This document shows positions 25,129-33,790 of a stretch of DNA of 64,000 nt, piece by piece. Each line of letters opens with the position of its first letter. Positions within the stretch are counted from its first letter, which is position 1. Below the pieces are notes generated by a model. The model made no database searches and was not told where the DNA came from. It saw only the letters and a program-made list of their open reading frames with translations. Made by a program: the position numbers and the translations under genes. The stretch is from Halobium salinum (GTDB taxonomy: Archaea; Halobacteriota; Halobacteria; Halobacteriales; Haloferacaceae), in assembly GCF_026586625.1 (NCBI RefSeq), contig NZ_JAODIW010000010.1, positions 601,216-665,215 of the forward strand, read 5' to 3'.

Positions 25129-26385
25129 TCAGCAGAACGGGCGGCGCTGTTCGAACTGTTCTTTGAGCGCCCGTCCGACGAGCGAGAGGTCCTCGAGGCG
25201 CAGCAGCGACACGATTCCACGGACCGTCCCCCGAGTCGCGCCGGCGAGCAGGTCCTCGTCCGTGCGCCGGAGGTCGCGCATGAACTCGTCGTAGCGCTCG
25301 TTCGAGGCGAGATAGACGAGGTTGCTCAGGAGCAGGCGCCGATGCATCTTCGGCGCCACGTCCTCGTGCCAGAGGTGGTCGTAGACGGCCATGTTCTCGG
25401 CGCCGGTGTCGCGCTCGTCCGGGATGAAGGCGCGGTCGATAGTCGCCGCCGCGGCTCGGCCGGACTTCATGCAGACGTGGATGCCCTCACCCCAGAGGGG
25501 GTCGATGGTCGGGACGGTGTCGCCGATGGCGAGGAAGCTGTCGGTGCTCATGCGCCCCGGCGGCTGGATGTGCGCCGACCCGCGGTGTTGCTTCCCGGCG
25601 ATGCGTTCTGCGTCCTCGAAGCGTGGGTCGCGGTCCAGCCAGTACTGGAGGTAGTCGTCGACGGTCATCCCCTCGCGGGCGTACCCGCGGTGGGCGTCGT
25701 TCTGGACGTAGCAGACGCCGACCTTCGCGGTGTCGGCGCCGGTGTGGAAAATCCACGAGTAGCCGCCGGGGGCGAGGTCGTGGTCCAACCGGAGCATCAT
25801 CGCGTCCGTGAGGTCCGCGTAGCCCGCACAGTCGAGGTCGATTCCGTCGAGTTCGTACTCGATGCCGATAGCCTGTCGCTCGCGCTCGAGGTCGACGACG
25901 CCGAGTTTCTTGGCGAGCGGCGCCGCCGGGCCCGTGGCGTCGACGACGACGTCGGCGTACACCTCCTCGCCCCCGCTGTGACGGACGCCGACGAGTTCGT
26001 CGCCCTCCATCACCGGGGCGTTGGCCCGGGCGCCGAAGCGGACCTCGGCGCCGCGTTCGCGGGCGTCGCGCACGAGGAAGCGTTTGAACTCCGCGAACTC
26101 GAGGACGGCGCCGGGCCGGGGGTGGACGTAGTGGTCGTTCGGCGATTCGAGCACTACGTCGTCGGTGTAGTGCATCACCACGTCGTCCGGGAGGCCGAAC
26201 GACGACAGCGCCGGCGGGAAGGTGCCGCCGGTGGACTTGTTGCTCCCGCGCGGGAAGTCCTCCTCCGGCTCCGCCTCGAGGAGGAGCACGTCGTAGTCCC
26301 GCGCCGCGAGTTCGCGGGCGCACTGGCCGCCGGCCGGGCCGGCGCCGGCGATGACCACCTCATATTGGTCGTCGCCGTGGTTCAC
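25129..26385 (-). CDS. Geranylgeranyl reductase-family FAD-dependent oxidoreductase
   Basis: The 418-residue flavoprotein has the FAD-binding GAGPAGGQCARELA near residues 14-27, a second flavin signature ending in FLAIGDTVPTIDPLWGEGIH, and a helical C-terminal tail. This layout fits the archaeal geranylgeranyl reductase family, which saturates isoprenoid chains of membrane lipids, but members also act on carotenoids and quinones. The GDxxxxxxPLxGxGI pattern supports the family. It is convergent with cheF and stands alone. Confidence 0.85.
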   Translation of the reverse strand: MNHGDDQYEVVIAGAGPAGGQCARELAARDYDVLLLEAEPEEDFPRGSNKSTGGTFPPALSSFGLPDDVVMHYTDDVVLESPNDHYVHPRPGAVLEFAEFKRFLVRDARERGAEVRFGARANAPVMEGDELVGVRHSGGEEVYADVVVDATGPAAPLAKKLGVVDLERERQAIGIEYELDGIDLDCAGYADLTDAMMLRLDHDLAPGGYSWIFHTGADTAKVGVCYVQNDAHRGYAREGMTVDDYLQYWLDRDPRFEDAERIAGKQHRGSAHIQPPGRMSTDSFLAIGDTVPTIDPLWGEGIHVCMKSGRAAAATIDRAFIPDERDTGAENMAVYDHLWHEDVAPKMHRRLLLSNLVYLASNERYDEFMRDLRRTDEDLLAGATRGTVRGIVSLLRLEDLSLVGRALKEQFEQRRPFC

Positions 26386-26747
26386 CGCCGCTCACCCCGC
26401 GTCCTACGGTCCCGTTCCGTTCGATATCGGTTCCTCCCCGTTCTCGGTCCCCGGTCGTCCGCTTCGGCCGCCATATCCAGACACTCCGGAGAACGAATCG
26501 ATAAAACATGGGGCTTCGCGTCGGGCCCGCCCGGCACTCGCAGGCGTCCCTCACCGCGACGACCTGTCCGACGAGCGCAGTACCAACGCCGGGGACGGGT
26601 CGCCCGTCAGATAAATGCTAACACATAACACGGCGTCCGTGGTATCACTACCTGCGCACTACGGACGGCGTCGCGGGAGCGGACGGGCCGCCGAACGGTC
26701 GGGAAGCGACGCGGACGACCGACTGAGGGCGCGAGAGGGACGATAGC
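26386..26747. promoter_or_regulatory. Divergent intergenic region between two flavoprotein genes
   Basis: No gene is supported here. A/T-rich elements at about 26500-26510 (ATAAAACATG) and 26610-26626 (GATAAATGCTAACACATA) are promoter candidates, the second for the plus-strand oxidase. An inverted repeat follows: CGGCGTCCGT (26631-26640) with ACGGACGGCG (26661-26670), one mismatch and a 20-base loop. It would lie in the leader of the oxidase transcript. Confidence 0.45.
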
Positions 26748-28136
26748 ATGTCACAGTCAACAGAGTCGTACGAAGCGGCAGTCGAGGGGATGCAGGCGAC
26801 GTTCCGAGGGGAGTTGATATCATCCGACCACTCGTCGTTCGACGACGCGCGCACGATTTACAACGGGATGATCGACACGGAGCCACGACTCATCGCCCGC
26901 TGCGGCGACGTCGCCGACGTCGTCGCCGCAGTGAACTTCGGGCGCGAGACCGGACTGGACACCGCCGTGCGAAGCGGCGGTCACAACGGAGCAGGTCTCG
27001 CACTCGTGGAGGACGGACTGGTGGTCGACCTGTCGGAGATGCGTGGCATCCGGGTCGACCCGAACGAGCGCACCGCACGGGTCGAAGCCGGCTGTACCTG
27101 GGGGGACGTCGACCACGCAACCCACGGGTTCGGGCTGGCGACGGTGAGCGGCGTCATCTCCACGACCGGCGTCGGCGGACTGACACTCGGCGGCGGACAC
27201 GGCTATCTGACCCGAAAGTACGGGCTCACCATCGACAACCTGCGTAGCGTGGACGTCGTGCTGGCCGACGGCCGACTGGTCCGCGCGAGCGAGGCGGAAC
27301 ATCCGGACCTGTTCTGGGCCGTTCGGGGCGGCGGTGGCAACTTCGGCGTCGTCACCTCCTTCGAGTTCACGTTGCATCCGGTCGACAGCGTGGTCGCGGG
27401 GCCGCTGTTCTGGCCCATCGACCGACTCGACGAGACGATGCGGTGGTACCGCGAGTGGCTCCCGGAGGCACCGAGAGACGTGTACGCGTTCTACCTCGTC
27501 GCCGAAGTCCCGGGGGACCCGTTCCCGCCGGAAATCCACGGCGAGAAGGTCTGCGGACTGATGTGGTGTCACCTCGGGTCGCAGGAGGAGGCGGAGGCCG
27601 CCATGGGGCCGGCCCGCGAGGTCGCCGAACCCCTGTTCGAACACGTCGGGCCGATGCCGTACCCGGCGCTCCAGTCGATGTTCGACGACCTCTACCCCCC
27701 GGGCGACCAGTGGTACTGGAAGGGCGACTACGTCCGCGAGCTGTCCGACGAGGCCATAGACACCCACGAGCGGTTCGCCGAGGTCCCGACGCCGAAGTCG
27801 ACGATGCATCTCTACCCCGTCGACGGCGCCGTCCACGACGTGGATGCGGAGGAGACGGCGTGGGCCTACCGCGACGTGAGGTGGTCGATGGTCATCGCCG
27901 GCGTCGACCCCGACCCGACGAACCAGGAGGCCATCTCCGAGTGGGCTCGCGGCTACTGGGAGGCGCTCCACCCGCACACCGCCGGCGCCGCTTATGTCAA
28001 CTTCATGATGGAGGAGGGCCCGGACCGGGTCCGGGCCACCTACGCCGACAACTACGAGCGGCTCCAGCGGGTCAAGGCGGAGTACGACCCCGAGAACATC
28101 TTCCACGTGAACCAGAACGTCGAGCCGGCGGGCTGA
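26748..28136 (+). CDS. FAD-binding oxidoreductase with berberine-bridge (BBE) C-terminus
   Basis: The 462-residue enzyme has a PCMH-type FAD domain with RSGGHN (covalent flavin histidine near residue 78), GVGGLTLGGGHGYLTRKYGL and the C-terminal BBE motif NYERLQRVKAEYDPENIFHVNQN. Such oxidases act on sugars, alkaloids or other alcohols. Bicovalent relatives carry a cysteine shortly before GVGG; here the matching region reads SGVISTTGVGG, so only a single histidyl link is expected. Substrate is unknown. Confidence 0.9.
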   Translation: MSQSTESYEAAVEGMQATFRGELISSDHSSFDDARTIYNGMIDTEPRLIARCGDVADVVAAVNFGRETGLDTAVRSGGHNGAGLALVEDGLVVDLSEMRGIRVDPNERTARVEAGCTWGDVDHATHGFGLATVSGVISTTGVGGLTLGGGHGYLTRKYGLTIDNLRSVDVVLADGRLVRASEAEHPDLFWAVRGGGGNFGVVTSFEFTLHPVDSVVAGPLFWPIDRLDETMRWYREWLPEAPRDVYAFYLVAEVPGDPFPPEIHGEKVCGLMWCHLGSQEEAEAAMGPAREVAEPLFEHVGPMPYPALQSMFDDLYPPGDQWYWKGDYVRELSDEAIDTHERFAEVPTPKSTMHLYPVDGAVHDVDAEETAWAYRDVRWSMVIAGVDPDPTNQEAISEWARGYWEALHPHTAGAAYVNFMMEEGPDRVRATYADNYERLQRVKAEYDPENIFHVNQNVEPAG

Positions 28137-28150
28137 AGCCACGAACCCGC

Positions 28151-28155
28151 TTTTT
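28151..28155. terminator. T-run between convergent genes
   Basis: A CGC-TTTTT run sits in the 22 bp between the oxidase stop codon and the archaetidylserine synthase stop codon. Oligo-T tracts terminate archaeal transcription; this one reads for the plus strand. Confidence 0.45.
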
Positions 28156-28158
28156 GAC

Positions 28159-28848
28159 TCACTTCCGCCAGTAGAACTTCGGCCCGAGGGTGAGGTAGCA
28201 CATCGCCAGCACGAGCAGGCCGAACGCGAACACCTCGCCGTAGAAGCCGGTGAGGAGGATGGCGAGGCCCTGGACGACGCCCATCACGGCCGCGTCCTGC
28301 GCGTGGAGGTCGGGGTAGCCGACCGTCGACACCATCATGGCGGCGAGCAGGCCGGTGACGGCGACGAGGAACATCGGACGGACGGGGCCGATGTACCCCG
28401 AGAGGACGCCCGCGGCGAGGATGGTCGCCGCGAGCGTCGTCTGGACGCCCTCGGTCGCGTCCGACTCCACGTCGTAGGCGGTGTAGAGGCCCAGTCGGGT
28501 GACGGCCATCGCGACGAACAGCGCCGGGAGGAGGACGCCGGCGGCGGCGGCGACGGGAGCGGCGTCGAACGTCCACATCTGTCGGGCGACGAGGGCGACC
28601 AGCAGGGCGGGGGCAACGCCGAAGGAGGCCACGTCCGCGAGCGAGTCGAGGTACTCGCCGGCGGCGGAGCCGCCGTACCGCCGCGCGAGGATGCCGTCGA
28701 GGGCGTCTGCCATCGCCGCGAGCAGGATGAGTCGGGCGGCGAGGCCCACGTCGACCGTCGCCGCGACCGCCGCGAGAAACCCCAGCGAGGCGTTGCCGAC
28801 GGTGACGGCGTCGGCGACGCCCAGCCGGCCGACGAACCGCGGTTGCAT
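28159..28848 (-). CDS. pssA: Archaetidylserine synthase (CDP-alcohol phosphatidyltransferase family)
   Basis: From ATG 28848 the protein has 229 residues with about seven membrane helices. The CDP-alcohol motif is visible at residues 48-72: Asp48, Asp51-Gly52, Ala55-Arg56, Gly64, Asp68 and Asp72. It should join serine to CDP-archaeol, making archaetidylserine. In haloarchaea this enzyme is also needed for archaeosortase-dependent lipid anchoring of surface proteins. ATG 28848 is preferred over 28887 because an A/T-rich element (rc of GGTTTACGGTTTT, 28871-28883) lies about 25-30 bp upstream. Confidence 0.9.
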   Translation of the reverse strand: MQPRFVGRLGVADAVTVGNASLGFLAAVAATVDVGLAARLILLAAMADALDGILARRYGGSAAGEYLDSLADVASFGVAPALLVALVARQMWTFDAAPVAAAAGVLLPALFVAMAVTRLGLYTAYDVESDATEGVQTTLAATILAAGVLSGYIGPVRPMFLVAVTGLLAAMMVSTVGYPDLHAQDAAVMGVVQGLAILLTGFYGEVFAFGLLVLAMCYLTLGPKFYWRK

Positions 28849-29222
28849 ACTCGCCGCGTCCCGTCCCCACGGTTTACGGTTTTCCATCGACGCGGACTGT
28901 ATCGGTTCGGTGAGTGTGACACGAGAACACGGGGGTCGCGCGGAGTCGGTAGTCTACGGAAGCCCCCGGCGTCTCGGCTCGATGGACTCGCTGCGCCCTT
29001 CAGTCGCTCGTTTCACTCGCTCCTTCCAGTGCTTGCGTCGCCCGTCTTCGCCGAGACGCCGGCCCCTTCCGGAGTCCCGCCCGAGTGCGGTTGGTCAGTC
29101 GGTCGTCGTCCCCTCTCCCCGGAGTGACCTACGTCCGAACCCGGTCGACGCGCCCATCACCTACCCACCCCTTCGACGGCCGAACCAAGCGACCTTTACC
29201 CGTCCCGTCCCGAGGTTCGGGC
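28849..29222. other. Intergenic region carrying a long hairpin repeat (copy 1)
   Basis: The 374 bp between pssA and the cupredoxin gene contain no credible gene. The pssA promoter lies at 28871-28883. Positions 28963-29068 hold a large imperfect hairpin described separately. The promoter of the cupredoxin gene is probably the A/T-rich AGCGACCTTTACCC at about 29188-29201, 20-30 bp before its ATG. Confidence 0.6.
28960..29068. repeat. Hairpin repeat family, copy 1
   Basis: Left side CGGAAG-CCC-CCGGCGTCTCGGC (inner arm 28966-28978) faces right side GCCGAGACGCCGG (29050-29062) followed by CCCCTTCCG. The 13 bp inner stem is perfect, the next three positions clash (CCC against CCC), and the outer CGGAAG/CTTCCG pairs again. 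The 71-base interior is rich in CTCGCT, contains CTCGCTGCGC and ends near GTGCTTGCGTCG. Copy 2 at 35968-36081 has the same outer arms and interior motifs but a different inner stem. Confidence 0.75.
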
Positions 29223-29639
29223 ATGAACCGTCGCGGCTTCCTCGCTGCCGCCGGAAGCGCCGTCACCGTCTCGCTCGCCGGCTGTGCCGGCGTCGGAGGC
29301 GAACAGCCCGGCGACGTACAGATGCGTGCCGTCTCCTTCGACCCCGCCGAGTACACCGTCTCCGTCGGCGACGAGGTCGTCTGGCACAACCCGAGCACGC
29401 GGTCGCACACCGTCACCGCCTACGAGGCCTCCATCCCCGACGAGGCCGAGTACTTCGCGAGCGGCGGCTACGAGTCGGAGGCGGCCGCCCGCGAGGGGTG
29501 GACCGGCGGCAACTTCGGCGGCGCCATCACGAGCGGCGAAACCTACAGCCACACCTTCGAGGTCCCCGGCACCTACGAGTACGTCTGCATCCCCCACGAA
29601 CAGGGCGGGATGCTCGGAACCGTCGTCGTCGAGGAGTAG
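29223..29639 (+). CDS. Tat-exported lipoprotein cupredoxin (halocyanin-like)
   Basis: The 138-residue protein starts MNRRGFLAAAG, a twin-arginine signal, followed by lipobox LAGC with Cys21 as lipid site. The plastocyanin-type fold has copper ligands His62 (SHTVTAYE), Cys122 and His125 (YVCIPHEQGGM) and Met130. It should be a blue-copper electron carrier anchored on the outer face of the membrane. A 30-residue insert (about 68-102) with Gly and aromatic residues sits between ligand regions. Two TatA genes lie elsewhere in the window. Confidence 0.92.
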   Translation: MNRRGFLAAAGSAVTVSLAGCAGVGGEQPGDVQMRAVSFDPAEYTVSVGDEVVWHNPSTRSHTVTAYEASIPDEAEYFASGGYESEAAAREGWTGGNFGGAITSGETYSHTFEVPGTYEYVCIPHEQGGMLGTVVVEE

Positions 29640-29663
29640 CGCCGCGGGCCGAGTTTCTGACCC

Positions 29664-31307
29664 TCAGCCGCCGTCGGGGTAGTAGCCGTCGAACCGGGTC
29701 GCGGCGTAGCGGAATCCGAGTCCCCCGCCGACCAGCGCGAGCGCCATCGTGGCCCCGACGCCGACGACGGCGACCACCGCGGCGTCGACGCCGAGCAGCG
29801 ACTCCAGCACCTCCCCGACGACCGGCGTGCCGCCGACGAGTGCCGGCACCGAGAGGAGAACGAGCGCGAGCGAGAAGGCGGCGAACCCGAGCAGGCTCGG
29901 GACGACGGCTCTCCGACTTCGAGTGATACGCGAGGCCTCGAACTGCGGGAGCGCCGTCCCGACCGCGGCGCCGATTCCGGCCGCGGCGACCGGGAGCACG
30001 AGTGCGTTGACGACGACGGCCAGCGTCGCGACCGGCGCGAACGACGCCGCGACTGCGGCCGCGGCCGTCACCGCGGCGGTGAGCGGGACGCCGACGGCGG
30101 CGCCGGCCAGACAGCGACCGAGGACGAACGCCCGGCCGGAGACGCCGGAGGTGAGCGTCACCGGGAGCACGGCCCCCTCGTCGCCGATGGGGTTGAGCGT
30201 GAACGCCGCGGCGGTCGCCCACGCGCCGTACAGCGGGAGCGCCGCCGGGAGCCACCCCGGGACGACGCCGGTCCGAATCGCCGTCGACAGCGGGCCGCCG
30301 ACGACGAACAGCGGGTAGACGACGTAGAGGAGGCTGATGGGGGCGCGCCGGGCGCGGAGCCAACTCCGGCGGGCGACGGTCACCGACGCCGGGGGAATCG
30401 GTCCGGCCGCTCCCGTGCTCCCGACGCCGAGCCGGTCGGCGAACCCGCCGGCCATCCCCGACGGTTCGGTTCGTGACTCCGTCGGCGTCACCCGCGGCTC
30501 GAACCAGAGCCGCTCGGCGACGCCGACCGACGCGACGTAGCCGGCGACGGCGACGGCGGGGAGGACGACGGCGCCGGCGGCCGCTCCCACGGCGTTCGCC
30601 GCCGCGAGCGTCCCCAGCGTCGCCAGCGAGCCGAACCACGCGACCGGCGGTCGGTCGGCGAGCACGACGAGGTCGGCGAGCCACGGGAGGTCGACGCCGC
30701 CGGTGACGACGGCGAAGTAGCCCAGAAAGAGGGCGACGCCGATGACCGTCTTGTAGCGGGCGAGGAGTTTCGAGCGGGCGATGGCGAGGCGGACGAGCAG
30801 ACCCAGCGCGAAGCCGGTCGACGCGCCGGCCAGCGCCCCGCCCGCGAGCGCGAGGGAGGCGAAGAGGACGGCCGGGAGCGACCCCGCCCCGACAGCGAAC
30901 GCCGCCGAGACGACGACGGCGACGGCGACCACCGGTCCCGTCACGACGAGCGTCTCCACCGCGGCCAGCCCGAGCACCACGTCCCGGACCGGCGCGGCGA
31001 GGAGGACCGCCTCCGGGGCGTCGGGGTCGCCGGCCTGGACGGTCCGGAGCGCGACGAAGACCGTCACGAAGCCGGCGAGGAGGACGACGGCCGCCCCGGC
31101 GGCCCGAAGCGTCGTCGCCGGCGAACCGAACGTCCCACTCCCGAGGAAGTACGCGGCGACGGCCATCCCGCCGACCGGCAGGAGGAGCAGGACGCCGCTC
31201 AGCGCCAGGAGGGCGAGTCGCCAGCCGGCGTCCCGGAGCCCTCGCAGACGCCGGCGGCTCTCGGTGCGGACGACGAGGCCGGCTCGCCGGGCAGACGGCG
31301 GGTTCAC
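29664..31307 (-). CDS. ABC transporter permease (ABC-2-like export type)
   Basis: The 547-residue membrane protein has about twelve predicted helices with many Ala/Val/Gly residues and short loops, plus an Arg-rich cytosolic start (RRAGLVVRTESRRRLRGLRD). It lacks an ATPase domain and pairs with the ATP-binding gene whose stop codon overlaps its start. This pairing and topology fit a haloarchaeal export ABC system for a hydrophobic or drug-like substrate. The cargo cannot be told. Confidence 0.85.
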   Translation of the reverse strand: MNPPSARRAGLVVRTESRRRLRGLRDAGWRLALLALSGVLLLLPVGGMAVAAYFLGSGTFGSPATTLRAAGAAVVLLAGFVTVFVALRTVQAGDPDAPEAVLLAAPVRDVVLGLAAVETLVVTGPVVAVAVVVSAAFAVGAGSLPAVLFASLALAGGALAGASTGFALGLLVRLAIARSKLLARYKTVIGVALFLGYFAVVTGGVDLPWLADLVVLADRPPVAWFGSLATLGTLAAANAVGAAAGAVVLPAVAVAGYVASVGVAERLWFEPRVTPTESRTEPSGMAGGFADRLGVGSTGAAGPIPPASVTVARRSWLRARRAPISLLYVVYPLFVVGGPLSTAIRTGVVPGWLPAALPLYGAWATAAAFTLNPIGDEGAVLPVTLTSGVSGRAFVLGRCLAGAAVGVPLTAAVTAAAAVAASFAPVATLAVVVNALVLPVAAAGIGAAVGTALPQFEASRITRSRRAVVPSLLGFAAFSLALVLLSVPALVGGTPVVGEVLESLLGVDAAVVAVVGVGATMALALVGGGLGFRYAATRFDGYYPDGG

Positions 31308-32182
31308 GAGTCGGCCTCGGGACCGGAGTCGACCTCGGAACCGGAGTCACCCTCGGGGCCGGAATCAGCCTCTGGACCGGAGTCGACCCCGGAGGTAGGG
31401 TCGGAGCCGACGCCGACATCGGTGGCGTCGACGTCACCACTACCGGCGGCGTCGTCCCCGCCGGTGACCGCGAGAAACGCGTCTTCGAGCGTCCCGCCGC
31501 CGGACGCCCGCTGTGTCAGCTCCTCGGGGGCGCCCTCGGCGACGAGCGACCCGTCGAAGAGCACGCCGACGGTGTCGGCCAGTTCGTCGACGACCGGGAG
31601 GATGTGCGTCGAGAGGAACACCGTCACGTCGTCCTCGGCGAGGTCGTCGAGGGTCTCCCGGACCGTGCGGGCGGCCCGCGGGTCGAGCCCGCTCGTCGGC
31701 TCGTCGAGGAAGACGACCTCGGGGTCGTGGACGAGCGCCTGTACCAGCCCCGCCTTCTGTTTCATGCCCTTCGAGTACGTGCCGATGCGTTTGTCCGCGT
31801 CCGCGGCGAGGCCGAACCGGTCGAAGAGCCGGTCGGCCCGGTCGCCGGCGCGCTCGGGGTCGAGGTCGCGCAGGCCGGCGACGTACTCGACCTGCTCCCT
31901 CGCCGTCAGCTCCTCGAACAGCGGCGGCTCCTCGGGGAGGTAGCCGATGTTCGGCGTGACGGCGTCGCGGTCGGTCACGTCGGCGCCGGCGACGTACGCC
32001 TCGCCGCCGGAGGGTCGCAGGAGGGTGGTGAGCATCCGAATCGTCGTCGTCTTGCCGGCGCCGTTGGGGCCGAGGAAGCCGTAGACGGCGCCGCGGTCGA
32101 CGTGGAGGTCGAGACCCGAGACGGCGACCTCGTCGCCGTAGCGACGCGTGAGGCCGTCCGTCCGAATCGCGGGGGTGACCAT
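31304..32182 (-). CDS. ABC transporter ATP-binding protein
   Basis: From ATG 32182 the protein has 292 residues. Walker A GPNGAGKTTT (about 38-47), signature YSKGMKQKAG and Walker B VVFLDEPTSGLD are complete, followed by the H-loop in STHILPV. The Glu-rich LPEEPPLFEELTAREQ is typical of the DrrA/CcmA export branch. The C-terminal 45 residues are a repetitive acidic tail (SGPEAD-like units) outside the ATPase fold. The stop codon overlaps the permease start (ATGA), so the two are co-translated. Confidence 0.93.
   Translation of the reverse strand: MVTPAIRTDGLTRRYGDEVAVSGLDLHVDRGAVYGFLGPNGAGKTTTIRMLTTLLRPSGGEAYVAGADVTDRDAVTPNIGYLPEEPPLFEELTAREQVEYVAGLRDLDPERAGDRADRLFDRFGLAADADKRIGTYSKGMKQKAGLVQALVHDPEVVFLDEPTSGLDPRAARTVRETLDDLAEDDVTVFLSTHILPVVDELADTVGVLFDGSLVAEGAPEELTQRASGGGTLEDAFLAVTGGDDAAGSGDVDATDVGVGSDPTSGVDSGPEADSGPEGDSGSEVDSGPEADS
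31310..31395 (-). repeat. Imperfect 18 bp tandem repeats at the 3' end of the ABC ATPase gene
   Basis: Four to five degenerate 18 bp units encode DSGPEA/DSGPEG/DSGSEV/DSGPEA hexapeptides at the extreme C-terminus. The coding frame is kept through all of them, so they extend a disordered acidic tail. Confidence 0.75.
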
Positions 32183-32295
32183 AGGGGATGCTGTGACCGC
32201 CTGACGCAAAGGAGTTCTGTATGCGGGGTTTCGGGACCGGTGACGGACCCGGCCCCGCGCCAACGCTTTTGTGCTCTCACTCGCTCGCGTCGACC

Positions 32296-32634
32296 ATGGA
32301 GCGAGTCGAGTTCGTCGTCCGCGGGAAGGGTGTCGAGACCGTCCCGGAAGCCATCAGCGGCGTTCCTCAGGACAAGCGGGTCGACTACGACGGCGACGGG
32401 TTCCGCGTCGTTACGACCGAACAGTACTACCTCAGGACGAACTCGAACCTGCAAGCCACGACGATTATCGAACTGCTCGACGAGACCACGTGCAGGGTCG
32501 CAATCATCTCCGGCGGCGGCGGGTCGGGACTGCTCGGGAGCACCATGGGGTCCGAATCGAGCGAGGCGAACAAGCTCGCCCGGAAGATCGAGGAGTACTG
32601 TGCGGAACGCGGTCTCGACGTGGAGCGGGCGTAG
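32296..32634 (+). CDS. Small hypothetical protein (112 aa)
   Basis: The protein begins MERVEFVVRGKGVETVPEAI and looks like an alpha/beta sandwich. Strand-rich residues 20-75 are followed by a glycine loop (ISGGGGSGLLGSTMGSESSE) and a C-terminal helix (ANKLARKIEEYCAERGL). The pattern faintly resembles small bacterial DUF6054 proteins, but this is not firm. An A/T-rich element is present about 30 bp upstream (CGCTTTTGTG, about 32266-32275). It is divergent from the ABC genes. Confidence 0.75.
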   Translation: MERVEFVVRGKGVETVPEAISGVPQDKRVDYDGDGFRVVTTEQYYLRTNSNLQATTIIELLDETTCRVAIISGGGGSGLLGSTMGSESSEANKLARKIEEYCAERGLDVERA

Positions 32635-32732
32635 CCGCACCCGGGACGACGCGGCCGGCCGGCGACCCGAGCGCCGTCGCTCGACGGCGTGAAAGATGAA
32701 GAACTGAAGTCGGCCGGCGACGGAGACCCGGC

Positions 32733-33383
32733 TTACGCCGCGTCTTCGTCGACCGCGACGTCCTCCTCGTCGACGTCGACGGCGGCCTCCTCCTCGGCGG
32801 CGACCTCCTCGGGTCGCGCCTCGAGGGCGAGTTTCATGACCTCGACCCGGCGGAGCGGGTAGATGGTCTTCGCGTCGCCGTAGATGGCCGAAGAGAGCCG
32901 GCCCTCGACGATGCTGTCGACGAGCTGCTCGAAGGTGTTGTCCTTCGCGGCGGCCTCCACCTTGTCGATCATGATGCGGCGGATGGCCTGCTCCTGGCTG
33001 CGGTCTGCCTTCTTCGTCGTGATGGCGACCGGCTGGAGCTTCACGCGGTAGTCGTCCGTCGTCAGCACCGTGCGGTTGACGGCGATTTTCGAGGCGCCGC
33101 GGCGGACGAGCGAGCGCAGGTAGTCCCGCGTCAGCTCGTGCTTGACGAACTCGGTGTAGGCCGCGTCGGAGCCGACGTCGGTGACCTTGAACGTCAGCTT
33201 CGTGTTGTTCGCGCTCTGGTCCCCGGTGAGTTCACCGAGGGTGGTCTCGATGGTCCGGCCCATCACCTTCTCGGGCTCGTCGGCCATCGTCTCGCCCAGC
33301 TCTTTGCGGTCGAACTGCTCGGGGGCCACGAGGGTGTACCATCGCTTGCCCCGCTTCTGTCGTGATACGGATCGTTCGCTCAT
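32733..33383 (-). CDS. rps3ae: 30S ribosomal protein S3Ae (eS1)
   Basis: The 216-residue protein begins with the family's basic SERSVSRQKRGKRWYTLVAP and carries RTIETTLGELTGD, ELTRDYLRSLVRRGASKI and QAIRRIMIDKVEAAAKD. It is the archaeal/eukaryotic small-subunit protein eS1 near the mRNA exit site. The C-terminus is a haloarchaeal acidic tail (about 195-216). Its ATG overlaps the pcc1 stop codon. Confidence 0.97.
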   Translation of the reverse strand: MSERSVSRQKRGKRWYTLVAPEQFDRKELGETMADEPEKVMGRTIETTLGELTGDQSANNTKLTFKVTDVGSDAAYTEFVKHELTRDYLRSLVRRGASKIAVNRTVLTTDDYRVKLQPVAITTKKADRSQEQAIRRIMIDKVEAAAKDNTFEQLVDSIVEGRLSSAIYGDAKTIYPLRRVEVMKLALEARPEEVAAEEEAAVDVDEEDVAVDEDAA

Positions 33384-33790
33384 TGTGGTGTCGTGTCTGA
33401 TTCGGTGTCTGCGTTCTGTGTGCTGTTCGCGTTCTCGTCGTCCTCGGAGTTCTCGGTGGCGTGGTCGGTGTCGTCCGCGTCCGCGTTCGTATCCATGCTC
33501 TCGACCGCCTCGCGTCGGCTTCGGGCGTCGGCGACGACCGTCTGGGCGACCGTCAGGTTCACCACGTAGTCGTCGACGGACGACCCGAGGCCGCCGGTCG
33601 TCCCGCGCTCGACCGTCGTGACGACGCGGTCGCCGTCGACCGTGGTCGCCATCGAGTCGGTGTTGTCCGGGGTGAGCGCGGCCGCGACGAGTCCGGCGTC
33701 GGCGTGGCGCGTCTCGATACGCGCCCGTCGTGAGCCGTCCTCCGCGCGGGTCGTCCGCGAGCGCCCCGCCTCCGAGTCGGCACCCGTCAT
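33380..33790 (-). CDS. pcc1: KEOPS complex subunit Pcc1
   Basis: The 136-residue protein has a Pcc1-type alpha/beta core in residues about 20-98 (ARIETRHADAGLVAAALTPD, DRVVTTVERG, DDYVVNLTVAQTVV) and a long acidic Asn/Asp/Thr-rich tail. Pcc1 dimerises the KEOPS complex that makes t6A37 on tRNAs reading ANN codons. The gene sits between the RecJ-like and rps3ae genes with overlapping stop and start codons at both sides, an order I recall as usual in haloarchaea. Confidence 0.92.
   Translation of the reverse strand: MTGADSEAGRSRTTRAEDGSRRARIETRHADAGLVAAALTPDNTDSMATTVDGDRVVTTVERGTTGGLGSSVDDYVVNLTVAQTVVADARSRREAVESMDTNADADDTDHATENSEDDENANSTQNADTESDTTPQ

Noticed and set aside
27443..28174. 243-codon frame inside the BBE oxidase gene
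   Set aside because: It is a shifted frame of a gene with clear family motifs and has an Arg/Pro/Gly-rich translation.
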